From: Porogramme epimiltina
Lineage: Eukaryota > Basidiomycota > Agaricomycetes > Polyporales > Polyporaceae
Reading direction: 5' to 3'
Assembly (NCBI GenBank): GCA_900155495.1
Contig: FTLJ01000793.1
Coordinates: 1-49,172, forward strand
DNA: 49,172 nucleotides
Shown: positions 1 to 12,029 of the stretch, one piece after another
Layout of the letters: every line of letters begins with the position of its first letter
Numbering within the stretch: the stretch's first letter is position 1
Program-made: the position numbers and the translations under genes
The notes under the pieces: generated by a model
Told to the model about the DNA's origin: nothing
What the model saw: only the letters and a program-made list of their open reading frames with translations
The model's database searches: none

Positions 1-3000
1 AAAAAGAGACACACCCCGCGCCCGCCCGCCCCTCCCCGCCCCCAGTGCGACTCCAAGCACCCCCGCTGCACCGCCTGCGCGACCGCAGGCACGCCCTGCC
101 AGCAGGAGGACCGCCATCGCCAGGCCCTCACGCCGCGCGGCCACACCGAACGCATCGAGCGCCAGCTTCTCCAGTGCGAGGCCCTCCTCAAGCGCCACAA
201 CCCGACCTTCGACCTCAACGACCTCGACGCCATCCTCGCCCGCGAGGGCATCGAAATCGACGTCAGCGACAATGCCGTCTCCAACACCTTTCAGTTCTCG
301 CCCAATTCTCCCCAATCCGCCTCCGCCCGCGGCTTCCCCCTCCGCAACGAAGGTCCTCCCCCCATGGGCTCCCCCACAAGGCCGTACGCGTATCCGCACG
401 TCCCTCCCCCAGGCCAGCCCATGATGCACCCCTACCCCGGCCATATGCCCATGCACTACGGTCCGCCTTACGGCCCGCCCAACGGCCCTCCCCCTCCTCA
501 CATGGCAATGCCGGGCCCGCCTCCCCATGCCTACGATCCGCGCATGGCGCCGCCGCCGTTCCAACACCCTCTTGGACCGCAACCCGGCATGCCACCACGG
601 CCGGCGTCGCCTCACGAAATCCGTGGGCAGGATCCGTACTCCTATGACATGTCCAGCACTCAGGTGAGCCTCGATCGCTTGATATCGCTAGCCTCGTGTT
701 ATAGATAGCTTCGCTGCGCGATTCGAACACTCGCCATCCCGTTGTTCGTTGTCCTTGATATTTCTGCTGGCATAGAGCGGCAGGCAGGCAGCGCAGGACA
801 ATCCGTGCAGAGAACCCCTATCTGATGCTCGGTTTCTCCACAGGCTCTTGCGAAGACTTTCGGGGTTGCGACTGCCATCATCAACGATGTGACTATCCCC
901 CCGATGGACAAGGAAGATCTTGCTGTTGGCTCCAATGGTTTAACTTCAGGCCGTGACCGCGACATCGAAGTCACCCACCCTCGCGACTCGGCGAAATGGG
1001 TTACTGTCAACATGCGCCGCAGTAGCGTGTCTATTGCGGGCCCCGGCGAAAGCCCCACCCCCACATCCCCGACCTCTACCGTCCCCATTTTCCTGCCCAA
1101 ATCGCGCGAAACCGTCCGCCAAGTTGTCGACGCGTATTTCGATCGCCTTAACTTCCATCGCCCCGTCCTCCTTCGCTCGGACTTCATGCACACCCTGGAC
1201 GCGCTTTACGACAACCACGCGGTTCCGCACGACCCAGGATTCGTCTGTATCACCTACCTCGTGTTCGCTCTAGGCACGCTAAGCGAACTCAATCACCGCG
1301 TGAGCAAGCTAGAGAACAGCGGCCAGGTTGCTGGGTCCGCTGTGCCCAGCATGAAGACGTTGATGCCCCCCGACTGGCCCGAGCACGACGAATTCTTCCA
1401 GCTCGCGCTTTCTGTCAAGCCTGATCTGAGGGTCACCGTATCTAGTTTGCAAGCGCTCACGCTGTTGCAGTGGTACCTATACACCGAGGTATGCGTTCAG
1501 AATTTTTTTAGAGTTCTTCGGGTCGGTGCTTACGCGCCGACAGCGTCAGGGACGGACCCTATGGCGTCTGGTTGGAAGCATGGTCCGGCTCGCGATTGAG
1601 CTCGGCTTGCACCACGATCCGACGACACAGGATAACGTGTTCTCTGAAGAGGAATGCCAACTGCGTATTCGCCTTTGGGCCATCGTGCTGATGCACGACC
1701 GTGGAACGTCCATCCTGTTGGGCCGCCCGTTGGCAATTGCGCCCTCGGACTCCAACACACCCCGTCCGGGACGTGGAAAGGGTGTGGAGATCTCTGAGCA
1801 CTTTGTGATCACTTCGCCCATCGCGGAGATCCAGGCCGACATCATCAACTCCTTGTATGCGCCGACGAGGCAGACGGCGGACTCGATTATGCGCCATGCC
1901 AACCGGATAATCAAGAGCATGGTCGTGTTCAGGAAGCAACTCCCCGATCACTACAAGTGGTTCTTCAGCGGCACGGAGGAATGGTCCATTGACAAGCGCA
2001 CAAAACTAGTGGCGGACATAACGGAAGACGAGGGGCTGACGCTGCTCAAGATCGGCATTACGAAAGTACTGCTGCTTCGCGCTCTGTTTAGCTCGAAGGA
2101 GTTGGAGTATCAGCAGCGGCACCGTGCGCTTGTTGATGGTATGTTACACATTTTCATACGTGCAACTTCTGCTGACCAATCTCGCTCAGCAATCGTCACG
2201 TCGCACAACATCATCGTGGTCCACAACCAGCTCATACGCTTCCCAGACATCGCCTTCTACGTATCTCCTATCCCGCTCCACATCGCAGCGATGGTCATCC
2301 TGTATGGCCACATGTCGCGCTGCGAGCGCATTCCCCGCCAAATCGCCCTCGAGGACGTTTGGATGGCGCTTGACATGCTCCCCTCCTTCCGCTGGCGCTG
2401 GGAACGCAAGGACCACAAGCCTGGTCACCCACTCATTGCGAAGCTTGCCGAGAAGGTCCTCGACGTCAACCTACACCAGGTCGCTCCTACCGGTCCACCG
2501 ATGCTCCTCTCTGAGCAAGACTGGGACGGCGAGATGATCCGCTCGCCCAAACCCGGCGCGACGACGGCGAATCAAACCCCTGTGACGCCCAAGATCGGCC
2601 CAGGGCACGGACACCACGCCTCAGGCCCAGTCGGGCCCTACGGACCTAACCCCCCTAGCGTTGTTCAGATCAAGGGTAGTCCTGGTGGGCACAACGGTGA
2701 CACGAAGGGCGTGCCGCAGACGATGCCTGAGCTGCCGCCACACTACTTCTACCCGATGTACTCGGAGAACGGGTCTGCGGCCGGAGCGACTGCGACGATG
2801 CCCAACATGACGTACCAGAGCGATCACTATGTGCTAGAAGAGAAGGATCCAGGCGCGAGCAATCTGCATATGCAGCCCCACTGGGGCAACATGGTGAGTT
2901 GGTCCTCTACTTCGCAGCAGCTCGGGCGACGCTGACGGAAGCACTTCGCGATAGCCTCCTCCTAATCAACGGCCTCCCCCACAACCAATGGCCCCGTTCG

Positions 3001-3020
3001 GACTGCAGCCACAGTCGTGA
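1..3020 (+). CDS. Zn2Cys6 fungal transcription factor, 5' partial
   Basis: Nuclear DNA-binding regulator of the fungal Zn(II)2Cys6 family. Predicted exons are 46-663, 844-1488, 1544-2138, 2190-2893 and 2955-3020, giving 875 visible residues. Bases 1-45 read as the end of an intron (acceptor AG at 44-45). The first visible codon is the third zinc-cluster cysteine, followed by the spacing C-X6-C-X2-C-X6-C, so the first two cysteines lie left of the window. The cluster is followed by the basic linker QEDRHRQ, a coiled segment, Pro/Met-rich low complexity, then a long helical region typical of the fungal-specific transcription factor domain (motifs VDAYFDRLNFHRPV, ALTLLQWYLYTE, AIELGLHHDP). The stop at 3018-3020 needs the last intron 2894-2954; reading through gives a stop at 2933-2935 instead. 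Regulatory target is unknown; the layout resembles XlnR-type regulators. Confidence 0.85.
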
Positions 3021-3782
3021 ACCCCCTCTGCTGGATTGCAGCCCTGCCCCCGCCCACCGTTCAGCAATGTAGTATCAGTGTGTATGTCCTAGGTCATTAT
3101 TCCCGTTTTCCCCTCCCTCGAGCTATCCCCGTGCTATGCTATCCCCTTTATATCCGCTGTTCCTCCTTCCCGAGCCCTCCTGATGTGGCGACCCGCTGCG
3201 CGCACGTTTGCCTCTCCCCCCACCCTCTCCTACTCTCTCGATGTATTCTAGTAATCGTACGTACGGCCCACACGAACGTTCCCGAGGCCGTATACACGCC
3301 GCCGCCGTGGCGCTACGCTTATGACTGCCCCCACCGCCCTCCATACCTACCTTCCGAAATATCCTGCTCCCGCACGCTAACTGCCTAGTTTTACCTCCTG
3401 GGGATCGTGGTCTACCCTTTTCGCAACACGTTTGCTTCGGCTCGGTCCGTGCCGTGGTGTGTGTTCCGTATATTGCTGGAAACGAAATGGTATGAGAGAT
3501 ACATGGGACTCCGGTGGGTGTCTGCGGCGCGCGTTAAACGTACACGTATGCGATGAGTGTGGATCTAATGGGCAGGGGTCAGATGAGAGGCTAAGTAATA
3601 GTCTAGGTGAGATGCGAGGGAAGGGGGCGATAGGCCCCCGAGGCATAGCGAGTGTGGATAGACGAGAGCAAATAATTATAAACTAGGATAGTGATGCAGA
3701 GATGGATCGCGGATCCAGGTGCGAGCATGTGGGGAGAGGGAGAGGGGAGAGCCGACGGGCTAGAGAGCTAGGATAGAGCATG
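3021..3782. other. convergent intergenic region
   Basis: This 762 bp stretch lies between the stops of the Zn2Cys6 factor (+) and the J-domain gene (-). It should hold both 3' untranslated regions. The short open frames on both strands have no recognisable domain, and I see no RNA gene or repeat. Confidence 0.6.
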
Positions 3783-5022
3783 TTAAGTCTGCTTCTGCAC
3801 CACGCCCTCCATGCGCTCAAGCACGGAGACGATCCCGCGTAGGAGGGTGAAGACGCGGCGGTTGAGGAGCGCGGTGCCGTCCGCGGCGCCGTCTGGGCCG
3901 CGGGCGGCGTCGTCGCCGTACTCTTCTTGGCGCTGCTCGCGGAGGGCCTCTTCGAGCGCGATGGGGAGGCTGATGGTGAGCCGGGCGAACTGGATCATGA
4001 GGTGGGAGCGGCGGCGGAGGTCGAAGTAGGAGAGCTGGCGGAAGGCGCGCTGGACGTCGAGCAGGCGGGAGACTTCGTGGTGTAGGGCGTATACGCATGT
4101 CCGGCAGGCTGAGAGGGGCGCGGGAGGGCGCGCGGGTCAGAGGGGTGCGGTCTATTGTTTGTGGCGCGGACTCACTGAGAGCGCGGCCGCGTATTGACTC
4201 TAAAGTCATGAGCACGGAGTTGATGCCCTCTTCCCCCAGCTGCAGTGATGGGTTCATGCTATTGACCGCGACTGGCGACGACGACGTTCAACTCTGGGGG
4301 GGCTCCAAGGAGATTGATGGGACTCACAGAGCAACGTCCGGACCATCTCGAGGTCACCATCAAGCATATCGTTTATCACGCCGATGACGACCCCTCGGAA
4401 GGTCTCCTCCGCCTGGGGGAAGGTTCTGGAAGCGAAGAAGTCGAAGGGTGCTTGCGCGGATCGGGAGTCGTACATGCGTTTGGAGGAGGGCTTGCTGAGA
4501 ATGTCGTAGGCGACGGAGACCTTTTGGAAGGCTCGGGTGGCCTCGGGGTTGTCGGGAAATTTGCTTTTGGTGAAGGGGGGTGTTATGGGGATAGAAGCGG
4601 GGAGATTGGGAGGAGACGCACTCTGGGTGGCACGCTTTACTCCGGGCGAGATAGGCGCGGCGGAGGGTGAGTTTGTCTATGCGGGGCGCGCGAGAGAGGC
4701 CGAGGACGGCGTAGCAGTCTTCCTGGGCGAGGATGTCATTGATGACGGTCCTGTTGGGGGTAGAGGGACCCTCGCGCGGTTTTGAAGGGCCAAACGCGGG
4801 AGAAGAGGGAGGGAAGGTTGAGGTTGAAGGATCGGACTGGGAGGGATTTGACGGGCGCCACGAGATACGTTTTGCACTTGGGCTGATGAAGTCGTCGTCG
4901 AGGAGCGCGTCGTCCTCTTCTATAGGCAAATGAAAGTAGGAGCTCGCTGTGTAATAGGTGTCAGCCAGCGGAGACAGGGGGGCGAGGGGGGACGGACCTG
5001 AGCTGAAGACATACGAGAACAT
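3783..5022 (-). CDS. J-domain (DnaJ-like) co-chaperone, unclassified
   Basis: Predicted exons in transcript order are 5022-4998, 4946-4622, 4563-4328, 4271-4176 and 4108-3783, 335 residues. The J domain spans roughly residues 85-150 (CYAVLGLSRAPRIDKLTLRRAY, then a phase-2 intron, then KFPDNPEAT and YDILSKPSSKRMYD). The essential HPD tripeptide is at 115-117 and its aspartate codon is split by intron 4621-4564; unspliced DNA would read HPE. J domains stimulate Hsp70 ATPase. The C-terminal half (CRTCVYALHHEVSRLL, LSYFDLRRRSHLMIQFARL) is helical and I cannot assign it to a J-protein class. There is no signal peptide, zinc-finger repeat or transmembrane segment. The first intron (51 nt) is in frame without a stop, so a retained form would add 17 residues. 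Confidence 0.8.
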
Positions 5023-5788
5023 GGCCGTCGACAACGAAGGTCGGTCGCATGTGATACTTGTTGCCCCGATGCAGCGACGCTTATCCCTCTCGCCTAGGTC
5101 TTCGATCACGCCCTCCCCTTGGCCGTCGGCATCCGCCGTCGCCTCCCTTGGCCCGGGACTCCTCCCACTCCATGCTGTGCTCCTCTCCTTCTCTTCACTT
5201 CTTCCGGGGATGGCTTTGGGCACAAGTTTACACCCCCCCAGACGTAGACACGTGCAACAAGTTTTGTTCCTACTCGCACGTTTAGTATGTACATTCCACT
5301 ACGTTCCTTCTTATGTTTCATCGTTGGAACGGTTGGTGCTGCAGCTCTGTTGTATCTCGTCGTATTCAAGCCACACTACGAAGCAGCGATAGCGAGGTAC
5401 TCTCCCTGGCCCGTACCGCCGGAATGCCGGCTAGGGCCTTGCCTATACGCGTCCCTCACCTACACCGTATCCTGCTTTTGGTTTAGTTGGACGAGACACT
5501 GAGTTCGAGGCGCGGACCTACATATTTGTGGAGGAGTTTCTTCATAGCAGTTTGCTTTCTGTCACTAGCGGAAGCAGAGCACTGCGTTACGGGTGCAACA
5601 TTATTAGTGATGAATCGGGAACTGCGTGAATCGTAACCACAGTGTCCGATAGTAGTAGATTCTTGGAGACCGGACTTCTCTGATCTAGGTCAGCCACAGA
5701 GCAACCGGGTAAAGTGGTGGTTTTAGGATGCAGGCAGACATAACAAAGGTGTGGGTCTCAATAGGTCGCAGAGCCAGAATGCCACAGG
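5023..5788. other. intergenic region, promoter of the J-protein gene
   Basis: Upstream DNA of the J-domain gene and 3' flank of the CobW-like gene, both on the minus strand. A short plus-strand frame at 5287-5502 contains a hydrophobic stretch, but I could not link it to exons. No repeat or RNA gene is evident. Confidence 0.5.
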
Positions 5789-7113
5789 TCATGCAAGTTC
5801 TGCGTCTATCCGGGTAGCGAGCTTCCTAGCCGCCCTCTTGACTTCCCCCCGCTCGCCCATCACCGTCAGCTTCACTCCACCCGTTTGGTCCGGCACTGAC
5901 GCTACTGGAGTAAGCTCGTATCGCCCAAACGCCCAGTTGAGGATGCAGTAACCGCGCTCCAATTTGACGAAGCCCTTGACTCGCCACACAGTCTCCTTTG
6001 ATAGCGAGTCCAGGGCCGCGATGAGCTCTGATTCCGCTAGCGTCCAGATGTCTTCATCGATGATAGTCCCATTGGCATCGCCGATACGCTTATGAGGACA
6101 GTTGTCATCGCATCCGGGGTGAGAGTGGACGGGTGAGGGGCCTCTATAAACTGTCGCGGTCTCCACTTCGTCGTGATGGTGAACGCTTGGTGGTTCTGCT
6201 CCTGGCCCGAGCTCAAAGAGCTTGGAGTCTAGTCCCATAACCACGTTCGGGTCGATGCCATCTTTCCCTTGACATCTGATCTTTGGCGTCGTGTCGTTGA
6301 GCGTGTTCAAGTGATCGATGAGAATGTCAAGCTGCCGGTCGGAGATGTGCTCCCATTTGTTCTGGGAAATTTGTCGGTCATTCGCTGGATATCCTGTTTA
6401 AGAATGGTATACAGACGGACTTACGATCAGTATAACATCAGTGTAACTCGCTTGCATCTTCGCTGTAGGTGACGTATCTTCATATCCAGTGAAATTCTCT
6501 GCGTCTATGACGGTGACGATCGCGTCTAGCTTGAGATCATTATCCGTCTCTCGCTCTAATTCCCGTATCTGAAACGCAAGGGTCGCAGGGAAAGCAGACC
6601 CTCTATGGGCCATAGAGTTAGCCCATTTCGGAGAGGACACACAAGAACGGCACCAACGAGCATTCGATGAATATGCGATCCGGGCGGTATTTTTCTACCC
6701 AGCCGAACCATTAATACGAGCAACAGCATGCCTATATACGAGTAGATGTCTGACCTCGGATTTCTAGTAGGGCGGTCTTCATTTGTCCAACAAGAACACA
6801 GCACCTAGTATAAGGGTAAATACACTGAACGGTGAGGGTATGGAGACACTCGGGGCCTCACATGCATCCGTTCAATATCTCACTAACAGCAGCCAGACTG
6901 GATTGCTTAGCCAGCTGACTATCGACTAAGCAAAGTTTTCGTCAGCTTGAGATTGAAAGGGGGTTTGAATAGTCTACCTTCAACATCCCCAAACTCATTT
7001 TTGAGTAGTACGACTTTATAATCCTCGGGTAATCGTGGTAGCAGGGAAAGGATGATGGACGTCTTCCCCGCACCGAGAAACCCTGTGAAGACAGTGATTG
7101 GAATATTTTTCAT
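5789..7113 (-). CDS. CobW/G3E-family P-loop GTPase (metal chaperone type)
   Basis: Predicted exons in transcript order are 7113-6978, 6925-6862, 6804-6755, 6694-6658, 6602-6425 and 6361-5789, 345 residues. The family binds GTP and delivers metal, typically zinc, to client proteins. Visible motifs: Walker A GFLGAGKT at residues 11-18, the NEFG switch region, the metal-binding GCMCC motif at 65-69 formed only after splicing at 6861-6805, and NKWE near 156 as the base-recognition motif. Residues 215-245 form a His/Cys-rich insertion (HHHDE, HSHPGCDDNCPH) likely to bind metal. The C-terminal CobW_C-like part (VWRVKGFVKL, LNWAFGRYEL) is present. The length fits fungal homologues. It could be a ZNG1-like zinc chaperone, but client and metal cannot be read from sequence. 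Confidence 0.9.
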
Positions 7114-7361
7114 GGAGGGCTTGCAAGGGAAGGCTAGTGGAATGATCTTGGACCCGCCGTAGCAGTAGGACAGTGCCCGAGAGTGCAGACAGTGCTGTTC
7201 TGGATCAAGTTGAGTGTGGGCACTACCAACCGCCGACCAAGTCCGAATATCGCGCGACTCGAGGCGCCGGCAAGATCTATCATCGTGTACAAGTATATAC
7301 GCTATATGCTACATAATGAAGGTACTCTAGTGTACATCCAAACTCCTGGTGTCCGTGTCGC

Positions 7362-8589
7362 TCAGGTCCGCTTCACAATGGCAACTCTGGGGCCCTTGCT
7401 ATCTGGTGGCTTCATGCGACCCAAACTGCCTAACGAACTGCCCTGTCTGGCCGTGTTTCCCAAGATCTTGGCCCGCAACGTACTCACAGGGTCAGTGCTA
7501 CTTCCGGCGCCGCGGCTCGATGGCCCCCCGCGAGGTAGTGTGCGGGGGATCACCGTGGTCTCAACTACTAGTTTCCGTCGTTTCGCGTCCTGACGGTCCT
7601 CCAATGACTGCCGCGCTTGTACCCATTCCTCCTTTGCCTTCATCTTGCTTTCTTCACTCTCCGCGGAAAGGGCTAGCTCCGTAGGTAGCCCATAGGAACT
7701 CTTGAGATGTTCATCGGCGTCCTCACGAGCTTTGTCAAGTTTCTTCTGCTCGCGGAAGCGCTTACGCACACGGAGTGAATGCTCGTAGGGATCGGAGCTG
7801 TAATGGTCGGAGAGGTCTTGAAGAGCTTCTAGGCGTGGAATTTGGACATTGTTCATATGATTCTGCGCGTCGGTCGACTTCTCGAGCGCTGCGAGGGGGT
7901 CAACTGGGCCTTCGTTCGGGTTGGTCTCTGACAGACAACAGCGGTCAGAAAAGGTTATGAGACGAGAGGATATCGAGGCTCGCCGTGTACAGCGAATCCA
8001 CCGTTCTCTGATGGATCCCACTCCTCGTCTTTCTGACGCGCTCCGGACACAACGACGTATCGAGTATTCTAGTAGTACGTCCGTTAGCCTGACCTATAAC
8101 GAACGTACGAGGTAGGACGTACCTTGGGGTCCGTCTGGATCTCGAACCAGCCACTACATAGATGACACTTGCATCGGAAGGAGTAGATGGGGGTAGAGTA
8201 GTAGTTTCCAATCTTCTTCTTTTCCGCATTGTAACGCACGCCCATCCCAATATGAGCGTCGCATGTTCCGCTGGATGAATTGGTCGGGAACCCAGCAGCA
8301 AGGGTGGATAACACACTCACCACCAGATATTGAACGGCAGTTCAAAGCGTGTTATAAGAATCCCTTGATCTATCTTCCGCGCCCGATCTCCGAGGGCATG
8401 CTTGCCTGGAATCGGGACGTTTAGAGCCGAAGTGTGCGAGGAGAGGTGTTAGCAATACGTGCCTCTGTAGGCGTTGAGGCTACTGTGCTTCTCGGGGTCA
8501 TAGTCGGGCGGATAGTACTTGTTGAATCCTGGTATTAAACGTTAGGCTCGTGTGCCAATGCGCCCTCGGAGTGAACACTCACCCTGCAT
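7362..8589 (-). CDS. saf4: CWC16-family splicing factor Saf4/CCDC130 (YJU2B)
   Basis: Predicted exons in transcript order are 8589-8583, 8528-8463, 8405-8321, 8270-8123, 8068-7984 and 7927-7362, 318 residues. CWC16 proteins are spliceosome-associated; Yju2 acts at the first catalytic step and CCDC130/Saf4 is its paralogue. The start reads MQGFNKYYPPDYDPEKHSS and is followed by ILITRFELPFNIWC, the two CxxC zinc ligands (WCGTC and CKCHLC), and HIGMGVRYNAEKKKIGNYY, all diagnostic. The C-terminal half is charged and coiled. Two introns appear to start with GC rather than GT: 8462-8406 (frame cannot be kept with any nearby GT) and 7983-7928 (a weak GT alternative at 7989 would remove conserved residues). 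The gene is divergent from RPS20, 280 bp apart. Confidence 0.92.
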
Positions 8590-8869
8590 GTCTACAGAGG
8601 GCAGTGGTGGTGGAAGTGAAGTGAATAATTATATCGATAACTCCCCAAAGACGTCATCAGTAACCCCTTACGGGACAAAATAAATCAGAAAACACATGTC
8701 GGCAGTTGCCGGGAACTGCATGACCTCGCAGGCTCGAGCATGAACCTTATTTTTCCCTACTATCAACAGAACTCGCCCTCAGGCAAGTCGCCCCCTCCAT
8801 CCTCCTTCCGCCTAGGAACTAACTTCAACATCCCTCCAGTCACCTTCTGACTCTCCAGCAAGTTTCAGG
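8590..8869. promoter_or_regulatory. shared promoter of saf4 and RPS20
   Basis: This 280 bp gap lies between the start codons of two divergent genes and must carry both promoters and 5' leaders. The RPS20 side is pyrimidine-rich just before the start codon, as is common for fungal ribosomal-protein genes. No specific factor site was identified. Confidence 0.6.
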
Positions 8870-9425
8870 ATGAGTTACGTCGCTAAGGGTGAAAAGGAAT
8901 ACGACGCGACCGGTGCCCCCGTGCCCACCGCCAAGATCCACAAAATCCGTATCACGCTCACGAGCAGCAACGTCAAGAACCTCGAGAAGTGTACGCTCTC
9001 TTTTCGCCCCCTTTTTACACAGTATTTGCCTGTGCTCACTACAGGACATCGATAGTCTCGACGGACCTCATCAACCGTGCCAAGGACAAGCAGCTCCGTG
9101 TCAAGGGCCCCGTCCGCCTCCCCACTAAGGTCCTCAAGGTCACGACCCGCAAGTCTGTGAGTACCATTCCTTCTTCGTTCTCAGAAGGCGTGTTTCCTGA
9201 ACGCCGGGTCCGGTAGCCTTGCGGTGAGGGTTCCAAGACCTGGGACCGCTACGAGCTCAAGATCCACAAGCGTTTGATCGACCTCCACTCCTCCAGCGAG
9301 ATCGTCAAGCAGATCGTACGTCGTTTTTGCTTCTAACTGCACTTGTACGGACAGCTCATTGGCATGTATAGACGAGCATTAGCCTTGAGCCCGGTGTTGA
9401 GGTCGAGGTCACCATCTCTGCTTAG
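8870..9425 (+). CDS. RPS20: 40S ribosomal protein S20 (uS10)
   Basis: Predicted exons are 8870-8990, 9056-9156, 9217-9315 and 9372-9425, 124 residues, the usual eukaryotic uS10 length. Conserved blocks are [58 protein letters not shown] and [20 protein letters not shown]. The protein is part of the 40S head. The first intron runs 8991-9055 in phase 1; earlier AG acceptors give a stop or wrong frame. Codons are strongly C-ending, consistent with high expression. Confidence 0.96.
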
Positions 9426-10098
9426 ATTGTGTACCTTCACGATATCTTGTATGTTGTAGGCTATATCATACGACCTCATGCGCCTAGCCCTGTTAGACCA
9501 ACCAATGCGTCTCCCCGAGCTGTCTACAGTTTCCACACTAAGTATGATGAAGTGTAAGGGGACGCCGTGAAACTTTCAGAGCGTCGTTGCTTTAGCAGCC
9601 CTTCCTATCATTTTATTCGTCCCTGCCTATGTTCCATACCACTTGTGTGCTGTGTCGTGAAGGCCTACTATCACACCACAGCACACCGAAAGGTAGTGCC
9701 TGCACTCAACACTGCAAGAGGAAGAAATGTTTGGACTTGGGATATACATGCTACGCCACAGGACAGTCTAAGAGATACACCGGTTACATGTGGAGTAGTG
9801 TGTTCAATGTTGGAGATATCGCACATCAGGAATTCAATTGACTACATGCGGAGCGGAAAGCGGTACCGTCGGCCTCGTATGCATCTACGGAGGGTCCAAC
9901 GGAGGGAACCAAAGGAGAGGTACAAGGCGAGTTATAACCACATATTTGAAACACATAAGATAAACACAATGCGCGACGGGAAAAACGAGAACAGATCACA
10001 GCATTAGGATGCGTCATACTTTCTTGAGCGTGGGCAACGGCGGGTGAGGGGCGGGCAGGTGGCGCGGGTAGAAGGAAGGGGGCTTGGTCCGTACACGC
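9426..10098. other. convergent intergenic region
   Basis: This 673 bp stretch lies between the RPS20 stop (+) and the eIF4B stop (-). It is less GC-rich than the coding DNA around it and should contain both 3' untranslated regions. Small open frames here match no family I recognise. Confidence 0.55.
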
Positions 10099-12029
10099 TC
10101 ACTGCTCGGAGGACTCCAGCTCAACCTCGTCAATTTTCTCCGTGATTGTGGCAACGTCGTCCTTGGACCCACTTTCGCTCGAGTCCTTCTTGCCCGCAGC
10201 CGCGCTCGCAAAGCTGAACGACGGGCGCACGTTAGAAGCGACATTGGGAAGGGGTTTCGCAGACTCCCCCTGAGGAGTTGTCGGGCTTTGCACGTTCGAC
10301 GCAGGTGGTGTGGGCCGCTGCGAGCCTGTCCGGGAGGAGGTGCGGGACATCGAGTGCGGGTTGTGTCCGACCTTCTCACGCGCTTCTTCGCGCTCCTTCT
10401 CGATCTTAAGTTGCACTTCAGCTTCACGGGCGGTCACGTCAACAGGCCTAATAGGAGTGATAAGCACGAAGGAGTTTCAGGCGTGAGCGAAGCATTACCT
10501 AGCTGCACCGAAGGGGTTAGCTCGCGAGCTGGCGGTGGAAGGGTTGGGGGAGGCGAGAGGGGAGGGGGCGGCAGAGGTGGAAGATGAGCGAGGGAGAAGC
10601 TCGAGCTTGCGCCTGCCCATCTGCGGCGTTGGCGGGGTCGAGCTGTTTGCTAAGGATGCGGCTATCATTAGTTTCTGTGACGCCGTGGATGCATTTTCTA
10701 CATACGCGACGTAGAGTTCCTTGAAATGGTGCGTGGCCGCCTCCAGTCTCCTTCGTCTGCCACTGAACCTGCCGGAGGGGGAGCCATCTCGCCCCGCCGG
10801 AGGCTACCGAACCTGCTTCCTGGGCGCTCGCCCCCCTCAGCGACAGGCGGGGCGGGGCGGAACTTGCTGCCAATGTGCCAGTTTTCCTCGGTGTCCGCCG
10901 GACCCGAGGGTGGACCATCGCGAGAAGGCGGGCCACGCCGCCTAAGCGACCCCTCGGAGTCCTGGGAGGACATTGTCGAGTTGCGGGCAGGAGGGCGGGA
11001 GGATCGCCAATCAGAAGCATTGTCGGACAAGGAGGGCGGAGGAGGCTCGCGAGGAGGGCCGTCGAAGCGGCGACGGGAACCATCGCGGGAAGAAGGTAGA
11101 TCAGGGAGGGGGCCTTCTCTTCTCCAGTTGTTGGCAAACTTGGGGTCATCGTCGAAACCTCCGCCACCGAAGCCGGAACGCTCCTTTTCTGTTGGCGCTG
11201 TCAGGGAATGATAGTATGACATGATGTCACGGAGTACTCACGGGGCTCAGCCACACTGACTCGGATGGCGCGCCCGGCGAGAGACTGTGTATGGCACGAG
11301 GTTGAATTAGACTCGAAGAATAGAAGATACGGATGAACTCACCGAGCCGGATTTTGCGATAGCATCCTTGAGGCCATCGAGGTCATTGAATTCGACATAA
11401 CCGAAGCCCTTGGGCTTGTCGTCTCTGTCCTTGATGATTTTGACAGACTTGGTCTGGAACACGATTAGGTCGGAGTCAGGACGAGGGGTGTTAGAGAGCG
11501 CACCTTTCCTTCGAAGAACTCCTCGAGCTCGCTTTCCGTGATGTCAAAAGTCAAGTTACCAATAAATGCGGTGAAAGGGGGCTCGGTAGGGAGAGGGAGG
11601 TCCTCGCGGATGGGACCAGCCCCCCGGTCGGCTTCGGAAGTGGGTTGGTCAGGCTTGGGAATCGGGAGAGATTAGACGCTTGATTACTCACGGCGGGTGG
11701 AAAGAAAGTCGTCCCGACGGCGGTCACCGCCGCGGCGGTCGTCGTCGGCCCTTGCTGCAGCTGGGAGAGAAGGTGTTAAGCCCGCGATAGGGCGCCCAAG
11801 ACCTGCGGAGACTCACGGGCAGTAGGGATGGCGTCCATCTCATCCGCCCACGATCCCAGAGCTTAGGGTCGGTGTGCGTAAGCCGATGTAAGGGATGTAC
11901 GAAGAATTAGACATACTGCTATCCTCCAGGAACGCATTCAGGGACATCTTTTGGGCTTTCTTCGGCGCTGGAGACAGAGGACGGTGGATCAGCATGGCGC
12001 TGGAGGCAGCGGCGGGCGGGCGTACGCAT
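10099..12029 (-). CDS. TIF3: Translation initiation factor eIF4B (Tif3/Sce3 type)
   Basis: Predicted exons in transcript order are 12029-12026, 11967-11917, 11861-11817, 11760-11692, 11631-11504, 11453-11343, 11284-11242, 11188-10706, 10649-10499 and 10447-10099, 477 residues. eIF4B stimulates the eIF4A helicase during 40S recruitment. The N-terminus reads MPPKKAQKMSLNAFLED, then a basic stretch, then one RRM at about residues 75-153 with RNP2-like AFIGNLTFDI and RNP1 KGFGYVEF. After the RRM come degenerate Arg/Ser/Gly/Pro repeats around DDPKFANNWRREGPLPDLP and NWHIGSKFRP, the pattern of fungal eIF4B repeats, and a charged C-terminal helix after NPFGAARPVD. The first coding exon is only 4 nt (ATG plus one base). 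Divergent from ARPC2. Confidence 0.88.

Noticed and set aside
690..760. B-box-like TTCGAA sequence on the minus strand inside the long first visible intron of the Zn2Cys6 gene
   Set aside because: The T arm pairs in part, but there is no A box at tRNA distance and no T-run terminator.
5287..5502. Short plus-strand frame with a hydrophobic helix
   Set aside because: It has a start and a membrane-like stretch but no family match, no neighbouring exons in frame, and lies in the promoter of the J-protein gene.
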